NCBI RefSeq assembly: GCF_014651615.1
Contig: NZ_BMXF01000001.1
Coordinates: 2,079,731-2,143,730, forward strand
From: Persicitalea jodogahamensis
Lineage (GTDB): Bacteria; Bacteroidota; Bacteroidia; Cytophagales; Spirosomataceae
Reading direction: 5' to 3'
Length of the DNA: 64,000 nucleotides
The notes below the pieces were generated by a model that searched no databases, was not told where the DNA came from, and saw only the letters and a list, made by a program, of their open reading frames with translations. This document shows, piece after piece, positions 19,861 through 29,300 of this stretch. The translations under genes and the position numbers were made by a program. Within the stretch, counting starts at the first letter, position 1. Each line of letters begins with the position of its first letter.

Positions 19861-20796
19861 TTATCGGACGACTCCCACTATTTCATCGAATAGCGCCTCA
19901 GGCAGAACGCCCGCCTTCCAATCTTCCACGGTGGATTTGATCTGCTCGATTTTGCGCGCACCCATTACCACGCGATTGGCTTCTTTCACCGAAAACAAAA
20001 ACCTCTGCGCCAGTGTGGAAAGCTTCATGCCTTCCCGGTCGGCGATGGCTTTCACTCTGATGGCATTGTCCACGTCACGATCAGTAATCCACTGATCGTT
20101 GGGGCGCTCGTCGCAAAATTGCTCAAAACGGTTGCCCAACAATGAGAAATGCAGAGCCGAGGCCGCATAATAAGCCACCCCCTCGCGCAGGTTGTGCGGC
20201 ATATCTTTTTCAAAACCCGAAATATTACAGGCATCCACTCTTAGGAAGCCGGAAACGACCTGAAAGTTGTCTTTCTTAATATAAGGTCGGAAGCTGTCCG
20301 TTGGATTGCCACCCGCCCCAATCAGTTTGGTATAGCCCGCGTCGACGAATCCTTTGAGGGTGTCGATGATTTCCTCGATCCTGTCCAGACGGACCAGATA
20401 TGGCTCGTGGAGGAACAACAAATCCACCTGATCTACCCCGAGTGTTTCCAGACTCTCCTCCACGCTGCGTTTCATGCGCTCGGCGCTGTAATCTACAATG
20501 GTTTCGTGGGCATTGTCGCTTTTCAGCCGCCCCACCTTGGTGCTGATGAAGGGCCGTTTTCCTTTCCATTGTGCCAGGGCGCGACCTACCACGGTTTCCG
20601 ATTGATTGTAGGAGGGAGAGGTATCCAGCGACGCGATGCCGTTTTCAAAGGCATATAGCAGACAGTCCACCGACTCGTCATAGTTGGTTTCGCCCCATAC
20701 ACCGCCCAGTCCTGAACAGCCATAGACCAGCCGGCTTCCGTGCGAAAAAGGGTAGTTTTCCTGATTGATATCGGACAAATAGGTAGGTTTTGACAT
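19861..20796 (-). CDS. Aldo/keto reductase, aldose dehydrogenase type
   Basis: A 311-residue NADP-linked aldo/keto reductase. The catalytic tetrad is visible: Asp and Tyr in SLDTSPSYNQSE, Lys in FISTKVG, and His in LLFLHEPY. The C-terminal nucleotide-binding part has RVVMGARKIEQIKSTVEDW. The sequence is of the D-threo-aldose/L-fucose dehydrogenase style rather than the short xylose-reductase type. A role in oxidising L-fucose or a galactose derivative released by the neighbouring hydrolases fits the context but is inference. It is 40 bp upstream of the DUF255 gene and may form an operon with it. Confidence 0.8.
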   Translation of the reverse strand: MSKPTYLSDINQENYPFSHGSRLVYGCSGLGGVWGETNYDESVDCLLYAFENGIASLDTSPSYNQSETVVGRALAQWKGKRPFISTKVGRLKSDNAHETIVDYSAERMKRSVEESLETLGVDQVDLLFLHEPYLVRLDRIEEIIDTLKGFVDAGYTKLIGAGGNPTDSFRPYIKKDNFQVVSGFLRVDACNISGFEKDMPHNLREGVAYYAASALHFSLLGNRFEQFCDERPNDQWITDRDVDNAIRVKAIADREGMKLSTLAQRFLFSVKEANRVVMGARKIEQIKSTVEDWKAGVLPEALFDEIVGVVR

Positions 20797-20905
20797 AAGG
20801 CACCTGTAATCTTTTTAATAAAGTGGATTAGATGGAGGACTGACACGGTACTTTTAACACCCCACACACCCAAATGATACTAAAGAAGTACTTCTTCGCA
20901 CAAAA

Positions 20906-21235
20906 CTAGTATTCAAAGTAGCTGGCAACCGAACCTGTATTGACATAGACAGGTACTATTTTGGGATTTGCCGCATTGTGTGGTCTTACCATGGCGGCAT
21001 TGCCTGGCTGATCACTACCGATGGGGCGTAGAATATACACCATCCAATGGGCACCGGATGGCATCAATTGCAGCATCATGGCCTAGGTCAAAGCCCCCGC
21101 GCCATTGGCCTCAATCGCACCGCCAAATTCAAAAAAGAGTCTTTTTAAGTCCTGCGCCGGGGATTGAAGCACATTGACCATGACGGCGGCTATCATAGTA
21201 TGATGCGTTTTCCTTTCCAAAGAGCGAAATCTCAT
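20906..21235 (-). pseudogene. Small ORF interrupted by an in-frame amber codon
   Basis: The minus strand reads from an ATG (complement 21233-21235) through IAAVMVNVLQSPAQDLKRLF and GGAIEANGAGALT, meets a TAG at 21083-21085, and continues in the same frame through MMLQLMPSGAHWMVYILRPI to VPVYVNTGSVASYFEY and a normal TAG at 20906-20908. Both halves look like protein, so this is probably a roughly 109-codon gene broken by one nonsense change, or a gene that starts at the Met after the TAG. The family is not recognised. It lies in the otherwise empty gap between the aldo/keto reductase and the divergent alcohol dehydrogenase. Confidence 0.45.
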
Positions 21236-21317
21236 GTTGCCAGGGAAGAGAAGGGTAGTTGAGAATTTCTGATGCTTTTACATTATAAATAACTCAATAA
21301 TTATAAATCACGATATA

Positions 21318-22334
21318 GTGAAATCAACGGTTTACGAAGGCAACAAGACCTTCACTGTCATTGAAAGGGAAATCGAAGCGCCGGCTCCGAACGAGGTCCG
21401 TATCAAAGTGGCCTACGTGGGCGTCTGCGGTACCGACGTGCACATTTACCACGGCATGATGGACAAGCGCGTGAAGACGCCCCTGACCATCGGCCACGAG
21501 ATGTCCGGCGCCGTGGATGCGGTCGGGGAGGGGGTATCGGGGTTCCATATTGGCGAAAAAGTGGTCGTCCGGCCCCTGGACCACCGCGGCCAAAAGCCCT
21601 CGGACAAAGGCATCAGCCACATCTGCGAGGATCTGAAGTTCATCGGTATCGACTCACCGGGCGCCATGCAGCAGTACTGGAACGTGCCCGCCTTCACCCT
21701 GCACAAACTGGGCGCAGAGACCGACTTGAAGCTGGCCGCCCTCATCGAGCCGCTCTCGGTGGCCTGCCACGACGTGCGCATGGCCGGGCTCGAATCGGGT
21801 GAGACGGCGGTCGTGCTCGGTGGCGGACCCATCGGGATGCTGGTGGCGATGGTCGCCCGGCAGAAGGGCGCGAACGTCATCATCTCGGAAGTGAACGAAA
21901 CCCGCATCGGGATGGCCAGGGAGTGGGGCTTCACGGCGGTGAACCCGGCGAAGATCGATCTGGTGGAGTTCGTGAAAGGTCAAACGGAGAACCGCCTGGC
22001 CGATGTGGTCTTCGAGGTGTCGGGCGTGCAGGCGGCCGTGGACGTGATGACCGAAGTGGCCGGCATCCGGGGCCGGATCGTGATGGTGGCCATCCACGGC
22101 CAGCCCAAGTCCGTGAGCCTGTTCAAATTCTTCTGGAAGGAGTTAAAGCTCATCGGGGCCAGGGTCTACGAGCCCGAAGACTACGAGGAGGCCATCGCCC
22201 TGGTGGAAGGGGGCACATTGCCGCTGGAGCGCATGATCACGGCGGTAAGGCCCCTCGATACCATTCAGCGGGTGTTTGAGGACATCGACCGGCAGCCCGA
22301 CGGCATGAAGGTGCTCATGGATTGCCAGGTATAA
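21318..22334 (+). CDS. Zinc-dependent medium-chain alcohol/polyol dehydrogenase
   Basis: A 338-residue MDR-family dehydrogenase. The catalytic zinc ligands are in YVGVCGTDVHIYHG and IGHEMSG, and the NAD-binding motif is VLGGGPIGMLVA followed by VIISEVNETR. The usual structural-zinc four-cysteine lobe is missing: instead PLDHRGQKPSDKGISHICEDL lies at that place, so only one zinc is likely. Translation apparently begins at GTG (21318), since no ATG precedes the conserved start. It is 32 bp upstream of an SDR gene, forming a two-gene operon in which both enzymes are oxidoreductases of sugar acids or polyols. The pair is visibly more GC-rich than its flanks. Confidence 0.85.
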   Translation: MKSTVYEGNKTFTVIEREIEAPAPNEVRIKVAYVGVCGTDVHIYHGMMDKRVKTPLTIGHEMSGAVDAVGEGVSGFHIGEKVVVRPLDHRGQKPSDKGISHICEDLKFIGIDSPGAMQQYWNVPAFTLHKLGAETDLKLAALIEPLSVACHDVRMAGLESGETAVVLGGGPIGMLVAMVARQKGANVIISEVNETRIGMAREWGFTAVNPAKIDLVEFVKGQTENRLADVVFEVSGVQAAVDVMTEVAGIRGRIVMVAIHGQPKSVSLFKFFWKELKLIGARVYEPEDYEEAIALVEGGTLPLERMITAVRPLDTIQRVFEDIDRQPDGMKVLMDCQV

Positions 22335-22366
22335 ATATTCTCTCATCATCCCAAAAAATCAACTTC

Positions 22367-23137
22367 ATGAGTGTACTGGATAAATTTAAGTTGGACGGAA
22401 AAACAGCCCTGGTGACGGGCTGTAAAAGAGGCATCGGTAAGGCCATGGCCGTAGCCCTAGCCGAAGCGGGCGCCGACATCATCGGCGTGAGCGCGACGCT
22501 GGAAAAGGAGGGCAGCCAGGTGGAAAAAGAAGTGCGGGCCACGGGCCGCGACTTCCGGGCCTACACCTGCGACTTCGGCGACCGAGATGCCCTGTACACT
22601 TTCATTAAGAAAGTGAAAGCTGATTTTCCCGTGATCGACATCCTGGTCAACAACGCCGGGACGATCCTGCGCGCGCCCGCCGCCGAACACCCCGACGAGA
22701 TGTGGGACAAAGTGGTGGAGGTGAACCAGAACGCGCAGTTCATCCTCACCCGCGAAATCGGCAGGGAGATGGTCGCGCGGGGTAGCGGCAAGGTGGTTTT
22801 CACCGCCTCGCTGCTGACGTTTCAGGGCGGCATCACCGTGCCGGGCTACGCGGCCAGCAAGGGGGCCATCGGTCAGCTGACGATGGCCTTCGCCAACGAA
22901 TGGGCGGGCAGGGGCGTCAATGTCAACGCCATCGCCCCCGGCTACGTCAGCACCGACAACACCGAGGCGCTGCGCAGTGACCCCGCCCGGGCGGCGTCGA
23001 TACTGGGCCGGATTCCGGCGGGCCGCTGGGGGGAGCCGGAGGACTTCGCCGGGCCGGTCGTGTACCTGTGTTCCGGGGCGTCGTCCTACGTGCACGGCTC
23101 CATCATGCTGGTGGACGGCGGCTGGATGGGCCGGTAG
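22367..23137 (+). CDS. Short-chain dehydrogenase/reductase, KduD-like
   Basis: A 256-residue classical SDR. It has TALVTGCKRGIGKAMAVALA (the TGxxxGIG coenzyme motif), DILVNNAGTI, a catalytic Ser in VVFTASLLTF, and the active-site YAASK. The C-terminus GYVSTDNTEALR, GRIPAGRWGEPEDFAGPVVYL and IMLVDGGWMGR closely follow 2-deoxy-D-gluconate 3-dehydrogenase and 2-keto-3-deoxy-fuconate dehydrogenase enzymes. The ATG at 22367 is chosen because an upstream in-frame ATG lies inside the preceding gene. Coupled with the zinc dehydrogenase just before it, it may act in oxidation of a deoxy sugar acid, for example from L-fucose. That assignment is inference. Confidence 0.85.
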   Translation: MSVLDKFKLDGKTALVTGCKRGIGKAMAVALAEAGADIIGVSATLEKEGSQVEKEVRATGRDFRAYTCDFGDRDALYTFIKKVKADFPVIDILVNNAGTILRAPAAEHPDEMWDKVVEVNQNAQFILTREIGREMVARGSGKVVFTASLLTFQGGITVPGYAASKGAIGQLTMAFANEWAGRGVNVNAIAPGYVSTDNTEALRSDPARAASILGRIPAGRWGEPEDFAGPVVYLCSGASSYVHGSIMLVDGGWMGR

Positions 23138-23406
23138 TTTCCACTGCCCGCATTTCTCAAAAACAAAGACAACAAAAGGCCAGCATCCATTGGCTGCGAA
23201 CTACCCATGACAACAGATTACAAACTTTGAAACGCCTCCACGGATGCAATCTTTCTGGAATTCAGCCTGGATGTCAATCATGACTATCCAAATATGCCGC
23301 ATTGCGTCCTGTATTCTGGCAATGTAGTTTTAGGTAAAAATCAGTTTGCTTCGATTGCTTGAATGCTCGACAAAGAGAGCTACCTTACAAGAAAACGAAC
23401 AGAACC

Positions 23407-23520
23407 ATGTCAAAAGAAAAGGTCGTCCAGAAAGGTGTTAAAAAGAAGGCTGAGAAAAACCTGAAGGAAAAAAGGGCTGACAAAAAAGGAAAAAGAGATT
23501 CTAAGTCAAAGGAGCAGTGA
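23407..23520 (+). CDS. Very small lysine-rich protein (37 aa)
   Basis: An ATG-initiated ORF of 37 codons rich in Lys, Glu and Asp (begins MSKEKVVQKGVKKKAEKN, ends DSKSKEQ), followed 33 bp later by a strong terminator. The independent terminator and clean ORF argue for a real transcript. It has no hydrophobic segment and is probably a disordered cytoplasmic protein, perhaps nucleic-acid associated. No family is recognised. Upstream (23138-23406) I see no other gene. Confidence 0.5.
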   Translation: MSKEKVVQKGVKKKAEKNLKEKRADKKGKRDSKSKEQ

Positions 23521-23553
23521 GAAAGACTTAGTATTGAAGGGACCGCCTGATTC

Positions 23554-23584
23554 GCTAAGCTCGAAAGAGCTTAGCTTTTTTTTT
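23554..23584 (+). terminator. Rho-independent terminator after the small basic gene
   Basis: Perfect 9-bp stem GCTAAGCTC/GAGCTTAGC with a GAAA loop followed by nine T residues. It ends the short transcript carrying the 37-residue ORF. Confidence 0.85.
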
Positions 23585-23679
23585 ATGTGAGTCAGTGAAA
23601 CCAAAGGGGCACGCACAGGGTTGATGTTGGGTTTGACATCTATATCTTCTGTTCGCCATTTCTACGATTGTATAAAGAA

Positions 23680-23704
23680 ATGCTGACTGGTGAAGCGTCA
23701 GCAT
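23680..23704 (-). terminator. Hairpin downstream of the ECF sigma gene
   Basis: Stem ATGCTGAC/GTCAGCAT; on the minus strand it is followed by TTTCTTTA. It lies 50 bp beyond the stop codon of the sigma factor gene and is a plausible terminator for it. Confidence 0.45.
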
Positions 23705-23754
23705 GAAATTGCGCTAGGATTATATTTCTAAATTTACACTAGTTGGTTTGCTGA

Positions 23755-24309
23755 TTAAATGCAAAATAAAACCAGCATGTGTAAGAATGAAGATGGAGCC
23801 AATTTTAATCTTAACAGGCTAATAGCTCGTTGCTTCTGTGTCTTCACAGTATTTATTGACAAGCCCAATTCTTCCGAAATTTCATAATTTTTTTTCCCTT
23901 GCAGATAGCTCATTTCAAGTACCTGTCTGCTGCCTGCCGGTAGTTTTTCAATGGCACCAAAAAGCTCTGATAGTACTTCGGCATAAATTATTTGATTCTC
24001 CATCAGATTTTCCTCCATGGGCTCCTTCTCAAGCTGATCTCGAAACTTACGAATCACCAATCTATGTTTGAGTAAATCCATGCAAGAGTTTTTCACCGTC
24101 GTGTATAAAAAACTCTTTATAGCAGGTACTTCACTACCTACATTCTCTTTGCATCTCCAGTAGCTTACAAAAGCATTTTGAACGATATCTTCCGCCTCAG
24201 CTTTATCACCGATAATCTTACTGGAAAAATATACCAAACCAGAGTAACTACTATCAAATACAGATTTGAAAGTCAGATCATTGGCTGGTATATAGTTCGA
24301 CGAATTCAT
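23755..24309 (-). CDS. RNA polymerase ECF sigma factor (FecI-like)
   Basis: About 184 residues. Region 2 is seen in LTFKSVFDSSYSGLVYFSSKI and the diagnostic AEAEDIVQNAFVSYWRC. Region 4 helix-turn-helix is IEKLPAGSRQVLEMSYLQG followed by YEISEELGLSINTVKTQKQRAI. Bacteroidota ECF factors of this type are controlled by FecR anti-sigma proteins and turn on SusC/SusD genes. Here the FecR, STN-SusC and SusD genes lie immediately upstream on the same strand, but the sigma gene is at the end of the array instead of before FecR. ATG at 24309 is preferred; an in-frame ATG at 24336 is possible. It probably has its own promoter, because a strong hairpin separates it from SusD. Confidence 0.9.
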   Translation of the reverse strand: MNSSNYIPANDLTFKSVFDSSYSGLVYFSSKIIGDKAEAEDIVQNAFVSYWRCKENVGSEVPAIKSFLYTTVKNSCMDLLKHRLVIRKFRDQLEKEPMEENLMENQIIYAEVLSELFGAIEKLPAGSRQVLEMSYLQGKKNYEISEELGLSINTVKTQKQRAISLLRLKLAPSSFLHMLVLFCI

Positions 24310-24680
24310 GCTACTACTAATTTCGGATACACCCATAAGTACCCTAATCATTGCGCTTTGTGAAAGTGCCCAATGTTTCGGCAAAGTACAAATTTTTGTC
24401 GAAATCATAACAATTACGTCGTGGTAAATTGGGCTTCCACCGATCAATTATATTCTATGCCTGTTCACGCAAACGGGCCTTACAACTACTTGTTCATCAA
24501 CTTTCTGCTGCGGAATAATTGCCGACTGGCTTTATGCTGTCCGATATATCACTTGGTTTGCAGCTATCAAGTCCGTCGGTTTAGCCTTAAATGAAGTATT
24601 ATGAAAGTGGCATTCGCTGTATTAAGATAGGAAGATTAAGCACATATTATTCAAAAGAAAATGGTAGAATGCCAAAGCAA

Positions 24681-24731
24681 AAACGGCAGAATACAAAGCC
24701 ATGAAATTATGCCTTGTATTCTGCCGTTTTT
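24681..24731. terminator. Bidirectional hairpin between SusD3 and the sigma gene
   Basis: Near-perfect inverted repeat AACGGCAGAATACAAAGCC / GGC(A)-TTGTATTCTGCCGTT with T tracts on both strands (CCGTTTTT each way). It lies 21 bp beyond the SusD stop at 24752, so it terminates the SusC-SusD transcript before the sigma gene. No gene is seen in the rest of the gap 24310-24680. Confidence 0.75.
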
Positions 24732-24751
24732 AAGTCCTCAGTCTTGCGTGC

Positions 24752-26302
24752 CTAATAGCCCTCGTTTTGATTCATATTAGGGTTTTCGACGACTTCTTTT
24801 TCAGGTAGAGGAAAATAAATATGCCGATCCTCGAATTTAAAATTGAGGAGTCTGGATTGGAAATCCCAATTGTTCAGGTCGATTTCCTTGGCAATGTGAC
24901 GACGGCGCAAATCCCACCAGCGATGGCCTTCTTCGAACGCCAACTCTATCCGGCGTTCTTTGAAAATCCAATCTAAAACTGTGGCCTTATCCGTTACGGT
25001 AGTGCTGCGATCAGCGGGTACTTTCGATGGTGAACCTGATTCCACGGAGTTTCGGGCCCTTTCTCTGATTCTATTGATCAATCCAATCGCTTCTTCCAGA
25101 CTTCCGTCGGATCTCACGATTGCTTCTGCCTTAAGTAGTAGTACATCCGCGTAGCGGAGAATCCGGGGATTATTGACCGTAACCCCATTTCCTTCGCCAT
25201 TGCCACCTGCAGCGTAGGACGTGTTTTTAACGTACTTCATTACATTGATACCAGTGGTAACACCAGGCTTTAGAACATACGTTGCTCTGGGATCGCCCGA
25301 CTCATAAGCATTAATAATGGAAGGGGTTGCATAGAAATAGGAACTACCGATCCAGGATGGTTTTTGGTTGAACATTCCAAAATAGGCGCCAATTTCTCCA
25401 ATGACCGAAAATGCATCATTTCCACCAGCGCCGCCAACAAATGGATTCACATTGCCGGGTGAGGAATTCGCCTGGTACTCAAATAGGGATTCTTCGTTGT
25501 TCTCAGTAGCAGAATTGAAGTTGGCATTATAGTTTGCAGTAAGCTTGACACCAGTGATGGAATTGAAATCAGCTATTGCTTCGGTAAAGTCGGATTTTGT
25601 CCCCGATACTGACCCCCTGAATACCAAACCTTTTCCTCTAAGCCCACGGGCTGCATTCTTGGTGATTCGTCCTTTCATAGCCGCGGGCCAGCTATCAGGC
25701 AAAAGAGAGATTGCTTCTTTCAAATCCACAATCGCCTGATCCAGAAGCTCCGTTCCTTTCGAGTTTTCCGGGTAAGCATTGGCGAGGTTGGTGATTCGTT
25801 TGGTCACCACGGGTGCGGTGCCGTAGACATTCCAAAGCATAAAGAACATGTGTGCCCTTAAAAAAAGAGCCTCTCCTTTATGATGATTCTTAAGCTCTGG
25901 TTGTTTGACGTAAGCGAAGTCTCCGTTGTCTTCGATTTTTTGCAGGACTGTGTTTGCGCGGGCTATCAATTGATAGGAAAAATCGTAAAACAGGCTTAAC
26001 TGACCGTTCCCCCCGTTCAGCGAAGCAAAATTTTCTTGAGCGTAATTGGCCGAGGTAGTGAGATCGTCGCTCGGCAAAAGCCAAATAGGAGACAAATGGT
26101 TATTCTGGCCTCCTCTGAAAGCGTAGAAAAAAGCAAGTTTCTGATAAATGCCCAGCACCGCTTCCTCCATCTGGATTTCGTTCTGAAAATATTCGCCTTC
26201 AGTATTCCCAATTGGCGTAAGATCGATGGTGTCAGGATTACAAGCGGTCAGGCACATCACCGCGACGAGTGTGGCAATAAAATAGGAGTGTATATTTCGC
26301 AT
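24752..26302 (-). CDS. SusD/RagB family lipoprotein (pair 3)
   Basis: A 516-residue SusD homologue. The lipobox is CLTAC, followed by DTIDLTPIGNTEGEYFQNEIQ and the helical core with GEALFLRAHMFFMLWNVYG. C-terminal signatures are RILRYADVLLLKAEAIV, INRIRERARNSV, FKERRIELAFEEGHRWWDLRR and a final NPNMNQNEGY. It is 18 bp downstream of the STN-domain SusC and belongs to the FecR/ECF-controlled locus. The substrate is unknown; no hydrolase gene lies next to it, so this pair may serve a glycan degraded by enzymes elsewhere or a peptide. Confidence 0.95.
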   Translation of the reverse strand: MRNIHSYFIATLVAVMCLTACNPDTIDLTPIGNTEGEYFQNEIQMEEAVLGIYQKLAFFYAFRGGQNNHLSPIWLLPSDDLTTSANYAQENFASLNGGNGQLSLFYDFSYQLIARANTVLQKIEDNGDFAYVKQPELKNHHKGEALFLRAHMFFMLWNVYGTAPVVTKRITNLANAYPENSKGTELLDQAIVDLKEAISLLPDSWPAAMKGRITKNAARGLRGKGLVFRGSVSGTKSDFTEAIADFNSITGVKLTANYNANFNSATENNEESLFEYQANSSPGNVNPFVGGAGGNDAFSVIGEIGAYFGMFNQKPSWIGSSYFYATPSIINAYESGDPRATYVLKPGVTTGINVMKYVKNTSYAAGGNGEGNGVTVNNPRILRYADVLLLKAEAIVRSDGSLEEAIGLINRIRERARNSVESGSPSKVPADRSTTVTDKATVLDWIFKERRIELAFEEGHRWWDLRRRHIAKEIDLNNWDFQSRLLNFKFEDRHIYFPLPEKEVVENPNMNQNEGY

Positions 26303-26320
26303 AATAGTATAGTCTAAAAG

Positions 26321-29300
26321 TTAAAAACTAAGATTGACCCCAAATCCAAACGTGGTTGGCGTGGTGATATCCTCAGGGTCGAGATCATTGTAGCCGGATA
26401 TAACGAAAACATTGTTTCCGTAGAGGTAGCAACGTAGTTGCTTCATGCCCTTACTTTCCAAGAAAGAACTTTGGAAACTGTATCCGATTTGGAAGTTCTG
26501 AAAACGCAGAAATCCGGCATCTTCAATATGGCGATCGGCTATCCGGTTGTTGCCCGAAGGATCGCTTTGAGCGGCTCTCGGAATGGTACTTGAAGTATTC
26601 GCAGGCGTCCACCGGTCGCGATAGGCCGACTGAAAGTGACTACCAAAACCTGAGATGGTCTGCTTTCCGAGTGTGTTCACTTTTTGCACATCGCCGGTAC
26701 CCCTGAAACTTAGGTTGGTGTCCCAGTTCTTAAATTTCAGTCCTGCGTTTATTCCATAGTAGTAGCCAGGAATTGATTTCCCTAGATAGGTACGATCATA
26801 TCCGTCGATTTTTCCGTCAGGGGAATAACTGATATAACTACCCTCTGGATCGGTTTCCAGTGGTGCCCCATTGAGATCCGAGAAAATCACATCACCGGGC
26901 GATTTCTGAGCATCATACCCAGCATCAGTCACCGTAGCCAGGTGTTCGGCTACCTGCTGGGTAGTTTGAAAAAGACCCTGGGTTTTGTAGCCATACAGGT
27001 AGTTCATCGAATAGCCTTCTTCTATTCTCGTATTGCCGTTCGTGACGGGCTGGCCACCGTAGAGTTTCTTTACACTGTTATTTACGGTGGTGAAGTTGGA
27101 AGAGACATTATAGGACACAGGACCCGCTACGTCGGAGTACCCGACTTGAAACTCGATTCCTTTGTTCGTCACCTGGGCAAGGTTTACCACCGGACTGCTA
27201 AGTACCCCGATGACCTTCGGGATAGAAATTGTCTGCAGGATGCCGTCGGTCAGTCGATTATAATATTCCAGGGTAACAGCCAGTTTGCTGTTGAAGAAAA
27301 GGGCGTCGAAGCCAATGTTGCTCGTTGTGACGGTTTCCCAACTCATGTCCTCGATCGGGAAATCACCCAAGGTGGAGGCTGCATATATAGTGCCGTTGCC
27401 ATTGGCTCCCGTGCCGAAGGCAGCTTTCGGGTTCATATTGACCTGCGAGAGAAATGCGTAATCCCGGGTTTCCTGATTTCCCAATTTCCCCCAGCCTGCC
27501 CGAATCTTTAAGTCGTTCATCCATTTGAAGTCCATGAATTTTTCGGATGATATCCGCCAGGCGGCCGCAAATGAGGGGAAAGTACCCCATTTGTATCCAG
27601 GGCCAAATTTGGAAGTTCCGTCGCGCCTGACGGTGGCATCGAGATAGATTTTCCGATCAAAATTATAGCTCAACCTACCCATGTACCCTTGAAGTCCGGA
27701 CCGGTTTCGTTCGTAGAAAACGCTTTTGGAATTATTGTCCCATCCCTCTTCAATCCGCCGCTGATCAAAATCGGTAATGGGCGACTGATTGCTGACGGTC
27801 ATTTGTGTAAGGTTCCACTGTACTTTCTGATCCATTCCGTTTAAAATCACATCGAAGGAATGTTTGCCAAAGGAATTGGAGTATGTAGCCGACAGTTCCT
27901 TAACAAGGTTTATGTTGTCGTTCAATCGTCTGCCGTAGGTGTTGCCGGTTGTAGCCGGGTAGGGCATGGCTCTGACGACCTCAAATATTCCACGGTCAAC
28001 ATCGGAGTAGGAATCGCGATTGTTGTTGTAATAATCGAAACTAAAATTGGTCTTGAGCTTGAGGCCCGGCAACAGTGTCACCTCGGCATAGACGGTTCCC
28101 AAATTCCTTAACATGGACCGGTTGTTGATTTCCAATTCGGCCAATCCAAGAAAATTGGAGCGTGTAGCGGTACCATAGCCGTAGGAATAGAATTTGTCGT
28201 CGATGGAGCGACCCGGGGAAGCGAAACCGTACAGATTATCAGCATCATAAAGCGGTTGCCATGGTGCGCCGAAAGCGGTAGTTAGCTCACCGCCCGGATG
28301 AGAATCGGTTTTGGTATAAATAAACCGGTACGACTCCCCGACTTTCAGCCACTTGGTAAGCTGATGATCAGAATTGAAGAAGAGGGAATGCCTGGTGAAT
28401 TTATTGGAATTGAAGACGTTTTCCTGCATGGAAGAACCAACACCAGCGGCGTAGGTAGACACCTTATTGCCCCCTGAAATGGATACATTAAAATCCTGCA
28501 CCTTGGCATTCTTTAAAATGGCTGAATTTACCCATTCGTCCGTGTAGTCCTGGCTGTTACCCAGGTAGTTGGGAGAAGACGCATCATACAGCGAGAAATA
28601 TTGATCCGGATTGAAGGCAGGATTCGCATTTTTAGCTTCCATACTCCAGTCTACGTACTCCTGCACCGACGCCATCTTATAGCGCTTTGAATTATTTTGC
28701 ACTCCGTAGTTGGCGGACACATTCACGGTGGCTCTGCCGCTGGAACCTCTTTTGGTGGTGATCAATACTACCCCGTTGGAGGCTCTCACTCCGTATATCG
28801 CCGAAGCAGAGGCATCTTTCAACACCGATATGGATTCAATATCATTGGGATTGATGAGGGAAAACACATTGACCGGCCCTCGCAAATCCTGTTCGCGTGA
28901 GGAAGAGGAGGCTGCGCCGCCTTCGGTCAGTGGAATACCGTCGATGACATACAAAGGGTCATTAAAACCCAGCGTGCTTACCCCCCTTATCCGGATCGAT
29001 GGCCTGGCCGTAGGGTCGCTCCCGGGGTTGCTCACAAACACGCCCGCCATTTTGCCCTGCATGGCCAATTGGGGGGAGAGCGTATTCTGTTTTGTTATTT
29101 CTTCGGCCGTGATTTGAGAAATGGCACCTGTAAGGTCACTCTTTGCGCGGGTACCGTATCCAACCACCACGACTTCTTCCAATGCCTTTTCATCCACTTT
29201 CATGGATACATTGAGCACCGATTTGTTGGCAACAGGTACTTCCTGCGTAATGAATCCGACGAATGAGAATACCAGCACGGCGTTTTCATCGGGTACTTCG

